Assembly: GCF_037949285.1 (NCBI RefSeq)
Contig: NZ_CP149926.1
Span: forward strand, 2,583,501 to 2,647,500
DNA: 64,000 nt
Reading direction: 5' to 3'
Source of the DNA: Thioclava sp. GXIMD4216
GTDB lineage: Bacteria; Pseudomonadota; Alphaproteobacteria; Rhodobacterales; Rhodobacteraceae
Positions 1-7,944 of the stretch are shown piece after piece. The notes under the pieces are model-generated. The model worked only from the letters and a program-made list of their open reading frames with translations, made no database searches and was not told where the DNA came from. The stretch's first letter is position 1; the number at the start of each line of letters is the position of its first letter. Made by a program: the position numbers and the translations under genes.

Positions 1-109
1 CTACATCTCGGATCTCTTCGATCCTGAGATAAGGCTGCTCTGCATCTGAATTTCCAGCAAAGGCGGGGTCCGCCCCAATGCCCAACCAATAGTCCTCGTC
101 CAAACCGGC
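1..109 (-). pseudogene. Partial reading frame running off the left edge
   Basis: On the minus strand the frame is open from just after a stop codon at 112-110 to the window edge. It translates to an acidic, coding-like stretch that includes EDYWLGIGADPAF and PYLRIEEIRDV. There is no ATG; a TTG at 103-101 could be a start, or the piece may be a 5'-truncated remnant of a longer gene. It lies next to transposase debris, which favours a remnant. The family is not recognised. Confidence 0.3.
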
Positions 110-399
110 CTAACGTCAAAAAACTTGCTCAAAACTGCTGCGGACTATGCGACAGGATTAGGGCAAGAACAAGATCAATGCTATCAAAATGGAAAACAGG
201 AAAGTCAGAGATTCTTCCGAGTTTCATAAGTTTTTTTGCGCTTATCTGGCTCCAAACCGCGGGGGTTATCGCCTTGATAACTACTCAATATAAGGGCGCA
301 AATAATCCATCTCGCACCCCCCGCCACCGAGCTTAAATGGCGACATAACACCTGCCCTGATCTCAGTGCAATCTGGGCGGGAAAATACGCAATCTATGG
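110..399. other. Intergenic stretch with no gene recognised
   Basis: No frame here has convincing codon use, length or a Shine-Dalgarno. The stretch is more AT-rich than the core genome and lies between a reading-frame remnant on the left and insertion-sequence debris on the right. It is best read as decayed island DNA. Confidence 0.4.
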
Positions 400-419
400 C
401 TAGGCTGCACGCCCTGAAT

Positions 420-512
420 TTACGACATCAAGAACTTTACAAGCGCGATCAAAACGAGCGTCGCGATCGCACCAACGGGAGCCATATACCAGCGGCTCTG
501 CGCCTGAACGGC
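420..512 (-). pseudogene. Fragment encoding a C-terminal membrane segment
   Basis: Just downstream of the broken transposase, a different minus-strand frame reads TDTAVQAQSRWYMAPVG followed by a hydrophobic run AIATLVLIALVKFLMS and a stop at 422-420. This has the form of a C-terminal transmembrane helix of some other protein. No start can be assigned, so I read it as the 3' end of a gene cut by the insertion element. The parent gene is not identifiable from about 30 residues. Confidence 0.3.
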
Positions 513-849
513 CGTGTCGGTTCTTTGAGAAGGTAGAGTGGTCAGGGACACGGTCGCTGAGGTCCAGGCGGCAGAACCACCGATACGCCAGGTTCAGATG
601 CACCTCCTCGCACAGCCGCCGCTCTGACCGGATGCCGAAGCAATACCCTACCAGCAGCATTCGGATCAGCAGCTCTGGATCGACTGAGGGGCGCCCCGTG
701 TGGCTGTAGAAATCGGCAAGGTAGGTTCGGATCCCGGAGAGGTCCACGAACCGATCAATGGAACGCAGCAGGTGGTTCTGCGGGACATGATCCTCCAGAG
801 AAAACTCGTAGAACAGCGCCGGTTGCGCCTCCTGCCGCGGTCCCATCAT
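508..849 (-). pseudogene. Truncated IS1182-like transposase, N-terminal part
   Basis: The first 114 residues match the N-terminal domain (DUF772 type) of IS1182/IS5-like DDE transposases. Recognisable pieces are FSLEDHVPQNHLLRSID, DPELLIRMLLVGYCFGIRSE and SDRVPDHSTFSKNRHGR. Full-length enzymes are roughly 450 residues and carry the DDE catalytic domain after this point. Here the similarity stops at the RHGR motif near 508, and the frame runs into unrelated sequence to a stop at 400. The gene is therefore 3'-truncated and cannot make an active transposase. The start is the ATG at 849. Confidence 0.75.
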
Positions 850-1198
850 CGCCGATCCTCCCGTCCCTTGCAGGAATTGAATCAGCCGATGGCCCTTCGA
901 TCAAGCACGAGTTTTTCAACAAAATAGGCGGAAAGCAGACATTCGCTGCGCCGCCTAAGAAAGACCTCAAGGGTTCCACGAGCGGACCTTGCCTGATAGG
1001 CAGCGCTCGAATGATGTGCGTTTTGAGGCCGACCAACCTGCGCCTAGTGGCGCAACTTGGAAGATTGCTCGTTTCCTCTCAATTGGGTCGTGTTAAACAA
1101 AACAGCCATCAATCCGGTTTGCCGCTATAGCGCCGCTTTCATTGCCAAGTACCGCGCGATATCAACCAGTACGCGCCTTTGCTCTTGGGAGATTCAAT
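850..1198. other. Transposon end and upstream region of the OLD-like gene
   Basis: The left part (about 905-930) holds the motif gagtttttcaac, of the kind seen at ends of IS1182-type elements, followed by a GC-rich flank. From about 1055 onward the sequence becomes more AT-rich and must contain the promoter of the gene starting at 1199. No clear -35/-10 pair was identified. No coding region is supported. Confidence 0.35.
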
Positions 1199-3016
1199 AT
1201 GTACCTACAGCGCCTCGAATTAAAGAACACAGGCCCGATAGAGGAAGCCAATATCGAGTGCCGTTTCAATGAAGATCGCACTCCCAAGCCCATTATTTTT
1301 GTAGGGCAGAATGGTTCTGGAAAGAGCATTGCCACTGCTCACATCGTTAGCGCTTTGATTGCAGCACATGGAACTGTATTCGATGATTCTGACGTTGAGA
1401 CTGGCAAAGTGTACAAGCTGCGAAGCCCGTCCTATGTACGAGCTGGCGCGGAATTCTCTGTTGGGGAAGTGTATTTCGATCATAATCTTTTTGTTTCCGA
1501 AGCTCAGTTTTTGAGGATGAAAAAAGATCACGCGATTCCCTATCCGGCCTACAGTAAATGGGGGGAGGTCGATGAGAATACAGCGTCGCACTATGATTCA
1601 AATTTCGTTAAGCAAAGCGCATATCTCAAAGACGCCTTGAGCAAGGCAACGCATTTGTTCTTTCCTCCAAATAGGTTTGAGGAACCAGCTTGGCTCAATG
1701 ATCTAAATCTCCGTAACAAGGCAAGTTACGGATCTCTCAAGAAATTCGAAAACCTTTCAAATCGCCCGATAGTAAATTACGCACCAATGCGCGAACTACA
1801 AAGCTGGTTGCTTGATCTTGTGTACGATAGCTATGCAATAGAAAAAAAGAGCCAAATAATTCAGGTGCCCGGAGTTGGAGGGGCGCTGGTAAGGCCACAA
1901 CTTGTTGAGGTGCGAAATGGTCGCGCGACAAGAATACTAGATTCCATTTCTACGTTTCTCACTACTCTATTTGATAAGCCGGGAACCGTTGAATGGAGCG
2001 TTGGTGCAAGGAATAATAGACAAATCGGCATCTCGATAAACAATAAGCATATCACCTCAAATCTTTTTCAGCTCTCAACAGGTCAAGCCGTTTTGCTCGA
2101 TATGTTTTTGACGATTATTCGAGATTTTGACCTGAGCCGTGCGCCACTAAATGAGCTAGGTGATGTTGAAGGCTTAGTGGTGATCGATGAGATCGACCTT
2201 CACCTACATACAAATTTACAACACGACCTTTTGCCAAAACTGATAGGCCTCTTTCCAAAGGTGCAGTTTATTCTCACAACGCACTCCCCACTCTTCTTAA
2301 TCGGCATGGGGAAAGCTTTTCCTATTAACGGGTTTCAAATTATCGAATTACCCAGCGGTCAAGAGATTGAAGTTGAGCGCTTCTCTGAGTTTGAAGTCGC
2401 TTACAAGCACATGCAAGAAAGCGCGCGTTTTCAAGAAGACGTTCGCAGCAAGGTCGAGGCTAGTCAGAAGCCGATGCTCTATGTCGAAGGTACAACTGAC
2501 ATAGATTATTTGAACAGGGCAGCAGAGTTACTGGAGAAAAAAGAAGTGCTAGACCAATTTGAGTTGGTCGACGCAGTGGGTATGCCCCACCTGAATATGA
2601 TCTGGAAAACCTATAATTCGCATCTGAGCAACGTAATTCGGCAAAAGTGGATCCTTTTATATGACTGCGACGCGGACAAGCCGACAGACAATAATGGCAA
2701 GTTGTTTCGCCGAACCATTCCCAAACAAGACAGCAGGATCACTTCGGGTGTCGAAAATTTATTCTCAAATGCAACGATGCAACTCGCAATTGACCACAAG
2801 GCTGCCTTCGTAGACATTATTGGTGAACATGTAACCTCGGAGCGCGGAGTGCCTTCTACTGTGCCGGAGACTTGGAAAATCAATAAAGATGAAAAACGTA
2901 ATCTTTGTGACTGGCTCTGTGAACATGGAAACGCGGAGGATTTCGAGCGGTTCAGTGAGGTATTCGAAATCTTGGAAGACGTTTTGGGCTTTGATGAAGC
3001 TGTCAGCGCAGAGTGA
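1199..3016 (+). CDS. OLD-like AAA ATPase with TOPRIM domain
   Basis: This 605-residue protein has the layout of overcoming-lysogenization-defect (OLD) family nucleases. An ABC-type ATPase comes first, with Walker A GQNGSGKS at about residues 36-43, Walker B VVIDEID near 327-333 and a switch histidine in TTHSP near 362. A TOPRIM-like domain follows, with the acidic motif YVEGTTD (Glu near 430) and the metal-binding DCDAD near 489-493. I chose ATG 1199 (MYLQRLELKN) over an in-frame ATG at 1142 because the ATPase fold normally begins with this beta strand. OLD proteins are DNA nucleases, and many act in phage defence. The gene is clearly more AT-rich than the core genes, which suggests transfer. 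It could instead be a chromosomal repair ATPase. A putative nuclease gene follows at 3305. Confidence 0.8.
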   Translation: MYLQRLELKNTGPIEEANIECRFNEDRTPKPIIFVGQNGSGKSIATAHIVSALIAAHGTVFDDSDVETGKVYKLRSPSYVRAGAEFSVGEVYFDHNLFVSEAQFLRMKKDHAIPYPAYSKWGEVDENTASHYDSNFVKQSAYLKDALSKATHLFFPPNRFEEPAWLNDLNLRNKASYGSLKKFENLSNRPIVNYAPMRELQSWLLDLVYDSYAIEKKSQIIQVPGVGGALVRPQLVEVRNGRATRILDSISTFLTTLFDKPGTVEWSVGARNNRQIGISINNKHITSNLFQLSTGQAVLLDMFLTIIRDFDLSRAPLNELGDVEGLVVIDEIDLHLHTNLQHDLLPKLIGLFPKVQFILTTHSPLFLIGMGKAFPINGFQIIELPSGQEIEVERFSEFEVAYKHMQESARFQEDVRSKVEASQKPMLYVEGTTDIDYLNRAAELLEKKEVLDQFELVDAVGMPHLNMIWKTYNSHLSNVIRQKWILLYDCDADKPTDNNGKLFRRTIPKQDSRITSGVENLFSNATMQLAIDHKAAFVDIIGEHVTSERGVPSTVPETWKINKDEKRNLCDWLCEHGNAEDFERFSEVFEILEDVLGFDEAVSAE

Positions 3017-3304
3017 CTTTCACTGAGGTGATCGTTAGCTACTCTCCAAGGATTGCTGAAGCCATCAAAGTGCTTTGAATGCAAACAGCGCGTCCATCGC
3101 TTGTTGCTGATTTTTCAATCGGTAGCGCTGAGCAGAGCACGTTCTGTGAGTTCAGCCCAGCATGTATGTCGCAGTTGCGGCGAATGTCCGGAAAACGAAC
3201 TGCTACCGCAGTATCCCGACGAGGCGCAGGGCGGCGGCAATGGGCCGGAATTGCTGTGTTCGGGCTGCCTTGCTCTCAGCGGCGTCATAGAAGAGATTTA
3301 AAGC
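3017..3304. other. Gap between the two putative defence genes
   Basis: This 288-base gap lies between the OLD-like gene and the following nuclease-like gene. Short frames exist, but none has a recognisable domain or a good ribosome binding site. The base composition shifts from AT-rich to GC-rich around 3160-3290, so it may contain a small insertion that separated two formerly adjacent genes. Confidence 0.3.
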
Positions 3305-3970
3305 ATGGCATTATCGCAAGTTCAGATTATTCAATCCCTAGCTGAAGCACTTTCTTGGTTTGAGAAAGAACTGAACTGGGGCGTACAGCAAGCCGAGTTG
3401 CGCCACTTATCTGGTCGGATCGGGGAGCTTTATGCAGCGATGATCACACGTGGACAAATGGCGTTGGCCGTCAATCAGCACGGGTATGATGTTGTGAGCG
3501 CCGATGGGGAGCGTATTTCTGTCAAAACGATCACGACATCATCTCAAGTTTCATTCAATTTGGACACATTCGATCAGGTGGACCGAGTAATTGTTCTTCG
3601 CTTGGTCGTCGAAGAAAATGAGGTTTCGATCGAAGAACTGCTCGATTGCACGAGTGCTGCAGCGCGCAGTGAAATGCGCGCTGCAGCGTCTAAATTGGTT
3701 TATACGCCTCAAAAGCTGTCCCGAGCGCGCGAACTTTCTGATTTACGCGTTACCGCGCAGGCGGTGTCTAGTGACATTCTCATCAAGCAACTCGAGAACG
3801 GCACTATTTTGGTTGAGCGCAACGGACAGCGAGAAACCCCTGCCATACCCGCACTTCGTGAAGTAGCCGTGGCAATCGGAGTCGACATTCTCAACTCCAA
3901 TGGAAATCCGAAAAATACTCGATCGCTCGGTGCGGATATCTTGACCGTTTTATGCTCTCAATCCGTTTGA
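3305..3970 (+). CDS. DUF6998-like protein, putative PD-(D/E)XK nuclease
   Basis: The protein has 221 residues and no signal peptide. Its N-terminal half contains GRIGELYAAM, then QHGYDVVSADGERISVKTI. The acidic residues E41 and D62 followed by S-V-K74 fit the E...D...xVK arrangement of restriction-endonuclease-like (PD-(D/E)XK) folds, and the overall pattern resembles the DUF6998 family. The C-terminal half (about 95-221) is mixed alpha/beta, includes LENGTILVERNGQ, and may bind a partner or DNA. It follows the OLD-like gene on the same strand after a 288-base gap, so the two may form a defence module. The nuclease assignment is inferred from motif layout only. Confidence 0.6.
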   Translation: MALSQVQIIQSLAEALSWFEKELNWGVQQAELRHLSGRIGELYAAMITRGQMALAVNQHGYDVVSADGERISVKTITTSSQVSFNLDTFDQVDRVIVLRLVVEENEVSIEELLDCTSAAARSEMRAAASKLVYTPQKLSRARELSDLRVTAQAVSSDILIKQLENGTILVERNGQRETPAIPALREVAVAIGVDILNSNGNPKNTRSLGADILTVLCSQSV

Positions 3971-4169
3971 TAAGAAATATAGATTACATACAGCTGTTAG
4001 AGGAGAGGGGTTCTGCGCATTGAGCTTGAACGACCGCTAAGATCGATGTCTATCAAGAATAACCAAACCCCGCCACTGTGCCTGATCCCGGCAGCTAATG
4101 TGCCGCATGACTGGCTCGAGCACAGCGGCCAATCATATTCGCAGTAGTTCGATTCCGGATAGTTTGATG

Positions 4170-4688
4170 CTAGTTGCGCTCAAGCTGTTTGACGATTTCA
4201 TCCACGACAGCATAACTGGCCCGAGAGAGATGAGGACAAGTTATTAGCTTTCCACCGGTCCAGCCTTGAAGGTGCTTTGCAGCGGGAACACCATGCGCAA
4301 TGATGACGCGCGGTTCGAATGTCGTCAAAAGGAGATCGAAGGCGTCTGTCGTGCTTGCCGGCATATTAGCCATTTCAGTCGATGGTGTCGCATGAATATT
4401 GGTTTCTAACACGCCCGACACCTTTGACGTGAGTCTATCAATACGTCGTCTCGTTGCCGATGGACCCTTACCGCGCGCCGCTCTTTCGGCATCGTAGTCT
4501 CGACGCCATAAGCCAAGGTCGAACCCCTTGTCAGACGTCCAGAACCGCCACCAGTTGCCACCAGTAGTCGCCGCGTTGTAACCAACGACCCATATCGAGC
4601 AGGTTGACGGATCACCATCGCAGACAAATGGTCTTTGTGATGAGGGTCGACCAATTGTTTCTGCAAGTTTCATTTCGAATTCGGTCAT
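4170..4688 (-). CDS. Uracil-DNA-glycosylase-superfamily-like protein
   Basis: The protein has 172 residues. Near the N-terminus WVVGYNAATTG resembles the motif-1 loop (GxNPxxxG) of uracil-DNA glycosylases. Near the C-terminus RVIIAHGVPAAKHL is followed by CPHLSRASY, which resembles the helix-strand and His-containing DNA-intercalation loop (HPS-type) of the superfamily. Tryptophans in GGNWWRFWTS and the segment ETNIHATPS lie between. The usual catalytic Asp of family 1 is not seen, so activity may differ or be lost. It sits in the island between the putative nuclease gene and an HTH gene. The family assignment is by motif resemblance; the substrate is unknown. Confidence 0.5.
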   Translation of the reverse strand: MTEFEMKLAETIGRPSSQRPFVCDGDPSTCSIWVVGYNAATTGGNWWRFWTSDKGFDLGLWRRDYDAERAARGKGPSATRRRIDRLTSKVSGVLETNIHATPSTEMANMPASTTDAFDLLLTTFEPRVIIAHGVPAAKHLQGWTGGKLITCPHLSRASYAVVDEIVKQLERN

Positions 4689-4835
4689 GAGATCATAGTT
4701 GCAGGTGATAGCAGGGTGCGCAACGTACTCGTTGCAGCGAATGTCCTCTTCGACGGGCCGCAGTGCAATATGGCCGAAGCTCTACGAAAGTCGGCTGAGG
4801 GCCGAACATTTTTCGGCCGCAAGTCGCCGAAACAT

Positions 4836-5114
4836 TCAAATTTCATTGTTTAGAGCTTCAGAAATTCGACCAGGATTAACGTTAAATTCTTGCGCCAAGT
4901 CCCGTTGGTGTAGGCTTGGATGTTTTCTAGCATAACGACGAATTTTTTCGGCGAGCTTTGGGGTCAGCTTTACACTTCTGTTTGAAGCTCGCCTGACGGG
5001 GGATCGCCTATACATTTCATCCGCAAGGGCATGAAGCTCCTCAAGGCCATGCTCCTCAGCTAGCTCCCTAAGCCTTACGCGGATTTCTGGTATTGATCGC
5101 TTGTTTCTCTTCAT
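4836..5114 (-). CDS. Small helix-turn-helix protein
   Basis: The protein has 92 residues. I chose ATG 5114 because GGAGG precedes it by about 11 bases; an upstream in-frame ATG at 5168 lacks this. Residues 1-40 are charged and helical (RLRELAEEHGLEELH). The C-terminal third, KLTPKLAEKIRRYARKHPS then HQRDLAQEFNVNPGRISEAL, is a helix-turn-helix with NPGRISEAL as the recognition helix, so it probably binds DNA. It lies about 150 bases upstream of the UDG-like gene on the same strand and could regulate it. No exact family is recognised. Confidence 0.6.
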   Translation of the reverse strand: MKRNKRSIPEIRVRLRELAEEHGLEELHALADEMYRRSPVRRASNRSVKLTPKLAEKIRRYARKHPSLHQRDLAQEFNVNPGRISEALNNEI

Positions 5115-5324
5115 CTGGCTGGAGACCTCCCTGCACTCCCAAAGCGCGCCATCACGAGAGAGTTTCAAACGTTAGGCAATTCGCGTCCAATGTTTTCCCG
5201 CTCAAATCTTCCGGCGTTTGGGCTCGATGAAGTTTGCGGCAGTCGCGATGGAGGTCTGCTTTGGGTTGTTGGGGAGATATGCAGTACCGCGCGCTGACCG
5301 GCAGCTAAGGGCCGGTAAATGCCA

Positions 5325-5636
5325 TCACATGAGAAGCTGTTGGATGCGTGGGTGGTGACGTGTGGAATGATGCGCGGTCGCCCATTCTTCGGGCTCGATG
5401 GGCTTGCGCTCTTTTTTGGCGTCAGAAATTGCATCGGCGACGGCAGCGCCTGCATCGGCGATGTCAGTCACCGTTTCAATCGCAGCCCGCCGGAGCTGCT
5501 TATGGTACCCGACGGCGGTACAGATTACGATACCTGCCGCGAAATGGTGTTCAGGCGGGATGTTGAGTTTGTCGACAAGCCATCGCGAGCCGTAAGCTCC
5601 AATCAGGTTCTCGAACAAGGGTGCAAAGCTGAACAT
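5325..5636 (-). CDS. Hypothetical protein, 103 residues
   Basis: The frame starts at ATG 5636 with a purine-rich GAAGGAAG just upstream. The protein begins MFSFAPLFENLIGAYGSRW. It has a moderately hydrophobic stretch HHFAAGIVICTAVGYH (residues 30-45), then an alanine-rich helix ETVTDIADAGAAVADAISD and a basic/acidic tail. This could be one membrane-associated helix followed by a soluble helix. Codon use is coding-like, but no family is recognised. It lies between the HTH gene and the integrase remnant, so it may be an island cargo gene or part of a broken operon. Confidence 0.45.
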   Translation of the reverse strand: MFSFAPLFENLIGAYGSRWLVDKLNIPPEHHFAAGIVICTAVGYHKQLRRAAIETVTDIADAGAAVADAISDAKKERKPIEPEEWATAHHSTRHHPRIQQLLM

Positions 5637-6020
5637 CGACTTCCTTCTCGACTTTAGGGAACTTAAGAAGATAGGGGCCTTCAGGTAGCAGTGTTCTAAA
5701 AAAAATCAGAGTCGTCGAGTCTTGAAAACGACGAGCCACCCCACCATTTGCTGCCGCACTTGCCTGGCCGACGATGCGCCTATTGTTCCAAGCTGGGCGG
5801 CATGCACGAGTGGCAGGCAGGTTTGTATTTGGCATAGTGGTTACTCCCATCCACCACGCCCACCGCGTCCTCGGCAGCTTGCCGACACCCGATCTACCAC
5901 ACTCGCCGCGCTTGAAGGCGATCAAGTCGAACAAAGCCTACTGCGCCGCCGCATGGCGGCTTTGAGCCCATCTTGCGCCTTGATCTCACCCCTGCCAGTA
6001 GGTCAACTGAGGGCATGATC
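5637..6020. other. Region between hypothetical gene and Nudix gene
   Basis: The only recognisable content is the integrase remnant at 5764-5835. The rest (5637-5763 and 5836-6020) has no supported gene. Its mixture of short GC-rich blocks suggests accumulated fragments of mobile elements. Confidence 0.35.
5764..5835 (-). pseudogene. 5' remnant of a tyrosine integrase gene
   Basis: The minus-strand frame from ATG 5835 begins MPNTNLPATRACRPAW and continues NNRRIVGQ. This N-terminal signature is shared by a family of tyrosine-type recombinases that I recall being common in Rhizobiales and Rhodobacterales, where it continues through the catalytic domain for about 200 residues. Here the similarity ends after RIVGQ near 5764 and the catalytic Arg and Tyr regions are absent. 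The gene is therefore reduced to its first 24 codons. The match is from memory of the family. Confidence 0.5.
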
Positions 6021-6431
6021 ATGCCCGAGAAAGCCTGTCCAATTGTGGTTCGTTTGAATTGCGGTCAGCCAGAGGTGTTGGCTTTTGCTCACCCTTCTGC
6101 TGGCAAGCAATTCGTCAAGGGCACCATTGAATCCGACGAGGACCCGGATGAAGCCGCGATCAGAGAAACTTGGGAAGAAAGCGGCATTCGCATTGTTAAA
6201 CCCTTGTTTTATATTGGAGCCCACCAAATCGGGACAACCCGTCAGTGTTGGCATTTCTTCCAGCATCTCTCGTCTGGACTTCCGGAGACTTGGTATCACC
6301 ACACGGTCAATGATTTCGGCCATACCTTCGCGTTTTTCTGGCATCCGCTGAGAGAACCACTGGATCAAAGTTGGCATTCGATCTTTCATGAAGCCTTTGC
6401 GTTTTTTGCGCCGCGTTGCTCACTCGATTGA
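6021..6431 (+). CDS. Nudix hydrolase
   Basis: The protein has about 136 residues and carries a Nudix box: G-TIESD-E-DPDEAAI-RETWEESGI fits Gx5Ex7REUxEExGU except for Thr at the first hydrophobic position. Nudix enzymes hydrolyse nucleoside diphosphates linked to another group, using a divalent metal bound by the REuxEE glutamates. Two ATGs (6015 and 6021) share one purine-rich Shine-Dalgarno, GAGGG at 6009-6013; spacing favours 6021. The C-terminal half contains aromatic-rich WHFFQHL and FAFFWHPL. The substrate cannot be predicted. It sits immediately upstream of the IS110 element. Confidence 0.8.
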   Translation: MPEKACPIVVRLNCGQPEVLAFAHPSAGKQFVKGTIESDEDPDEAAIRETWEESGIRIVKPLFYIGAHQIGTTRQCWHFFQHLSSGLPETWYHHTVNDFGHTFAFFWHPLREPLDQSWHSIFHEAFAFFAPRCSLD

Positions 6432-6613
6432 CCGCTTCGTCCCGCACTGCCGACCTTGGCGTGTCAGACCTTTCTGCACGATGCCACGGATGGCCGGTTT
6501 GGGGAAGCTGCGATGCAGCCGAGCCAGCCTAGTGAATGACCGTTAATGGGATGTACCGGCTGCTTCACCCAGCAGGTTAGGCTGAGCCTATGTCTGTAAG
6601 TTGGAGAAGTAGC
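6432..6613 (+). ncRNA. Candidate bridge RNA leader of the IS110 element
   Basis: The 182 bases before the IS110 transposase start contain no gene. In the IS110 group the longer non-coding end lies upstream of the transposase and encodes a structured bridge RNA of roughly this size that pairs with donor and target DNA. Small inverted repeats are visible here: gctgc-gat-gcagc at 6507-6519 and ctgc-8-gcag at 6560-6575. Placement is inferred from the family; no loop-to-target pairing has been demonstrated. Confidence 0.35.
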
Positions 6614-7700
6614 ATGGATAAGAAGACGTTCGATCAGCTGATGTCCATCGGAGTCGACATTGGCAAGGACACGTTCCACCTCGTCGGGTTTGACCGAGAT
6701 GGTCAGTTGGTGTTGCGTAAGCAGATCAAGCGATTGGCACTCGTCACGACATTCGAGAAGCTGCCGCGATGCATCGTCGGCATGGAGGCTTGCCTGAGTG
6801 CTCATTTCGTCAGTCGGACCCTACGCCAGCTTGGTTTCGAGCCGCGCATCATCCCCGCGATTTATGTGAAGCCTTTCGTCAAGGGGCAGAAGAACGACTA
6901 CAATGATGCCGAGGCCATCGCGGAAGCGGCGCTGCGCCCGAACTTACCAATCGTGCCGGAGAAGAGCCAGGACCAGCTCGACCTGCAGGCCCTTCACCGG
7001 GTGCGCTCGCGTCTGGTGTCGCGCCGGACCGCGACTATCAACCAGATCCGCGCCTTCCTGATCGAGCAAGGCATCACGGTGCGCAAAGGGCTTCGGGCTT
7101 TGAAGAACTCCTTCGAGGCCATCCTCGAGGAACGCAAAGACGAGATATCGCCGCGCATGCGGGCCATCCTGATCGGTCTATACGGCGACTGGCTCTGGCT
7201 GGATGACCGGATCGACGCGGTCTCAAAAGAGATCGAGCAGATCAGCCGCACCGAGGAGAACTGCGTCAACGTCATGACCATTCCTGGTATCGGACCGATG
7301 ATTTCGACGGCGATGGTTGCCGCGATTGGCACGGGAGAGGCATTCGGGCGCGGACGGGATTTTGCGGCATGGGTCGGCTTGGTTCCCAGACAATACAGCA
7401 CGGGTGGCCGAACGGTGCTCGGCCGCATTTCCAAACGTGGCAGTCGATACCTGAGGATGCTCTTCGTTCAGGCCGCCAAGGTCATTCTGATGCGTGCCAA
7501 TCGATGGCCTGACTTCAGCTTTGGCGATTGGTTGATCCGCGCATCGGAGAGGATGAACAGAAACAAGCTGGCCGTGGCGCTGGCCAACAAACTGGCGCGC
7601 ATGGCCTGGAGTATCCTCAGACACAGAACCGCGTTTGACGCACCGAGAGACGAGGTCACTGCCGGTATTTAGCCGGGGCGACCCAAAGGAGTTCGCGACA
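6440..7700 (+). mobile_element. IS110-family insertion sequence, ends uncertain
   Basis: The element is defined by its intact transposase gene (6614-7672) plus flanking non-coding DNA. IS110 elements lack long terminal inverted repeats and usually make no target duplication, so the exact ends cannot be read here. The coordinates are estimates. It lies between the Nudix gene and the TniQ gene inside the island. Confidence 0.4.
6614..7672 (+). CDS. IS110-family transposase
   Basis: The protein has about 352 residues from ATG 6614, which has GGAG at 6603-6606. The N-terminal RuvC-like DEDD domain shows GVDIGKDTFHL (first Asp), GMEACLSAH (Glu) and KNDYNDAEAIAEAAL (paired Asp). A coiled-coil middle region follows (about 115-230). 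The C-terminal Tnp2 domain has TIPGIGPMISTAMVAAIG and FAAWVGLVPRQYSTGG, with the conserved serine region ISKRGSRYLRMLFVQAA. All landmarks of the family are present and the frame is intact, so the enzyme looks functional. IS110 recombinases use a DEDD/serine active site guided by a bridge RNA; the candidate RNA is the leader just upstream. Confidence 0.9.
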   Translation: MDKKTFDQLMSIGVDIGKDTFHLVGFDRDGQLVLRKQIKRLALVTTFEKLPRCIVGMEACLSAHFVSRTLRQLGFEPRIIPAIYVKPFVKGQKNDYNDAEAIAEAALRPNLPIVPEKSQDQLDLQALHRVRSRLVSRRTATINQIRAFLIEQGITVRKGLRALKNSFEAILEERKDEISPRMRAILIGLYGDWLWLDDRIDAVSKEIEQISRTEENCVNVMTIPGIGPMISTAMVAAIGTGEAFGRGRDFAAWVGLVPRQYSTGGRTVLGRISKRGSRYLRMLFVQAAKVILMRANRWPDFSFGDWLIRASERMNRNKLAVALANKLARMAWSILRHRTAFDAPRDEVTAGI

Positions 7701-7944
7701 GATCGAAAGCATGGAACGGAACAATTACGCCCCCAGAATCTGACGGCCCTAACGGTCCTTGAGGACCTTTCCGCTAATTAGATCACGGCGCGTGCGTAAC
7801 CCCAAAAAGGCCACGACCCGCGTGTCGATCAACAGGCCGGATACATATGAGCGACTTCCGAGATCATGCCAGAAATCATTTGCGAACAGCAGCCGGTACA
7901 TACAAAAGGGCCGAGAGCTACAAGCCCACGTATTTCGCTATCGC
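7673..7944. other. IS110 right flank, no gene seen
   Basis: No convincing frame or repeat is present in these 272 bases between the transposase and the convergent TniQ gene. The right end of the IS110 element must fall in the first part of this stretch. Confidence 0.35.
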
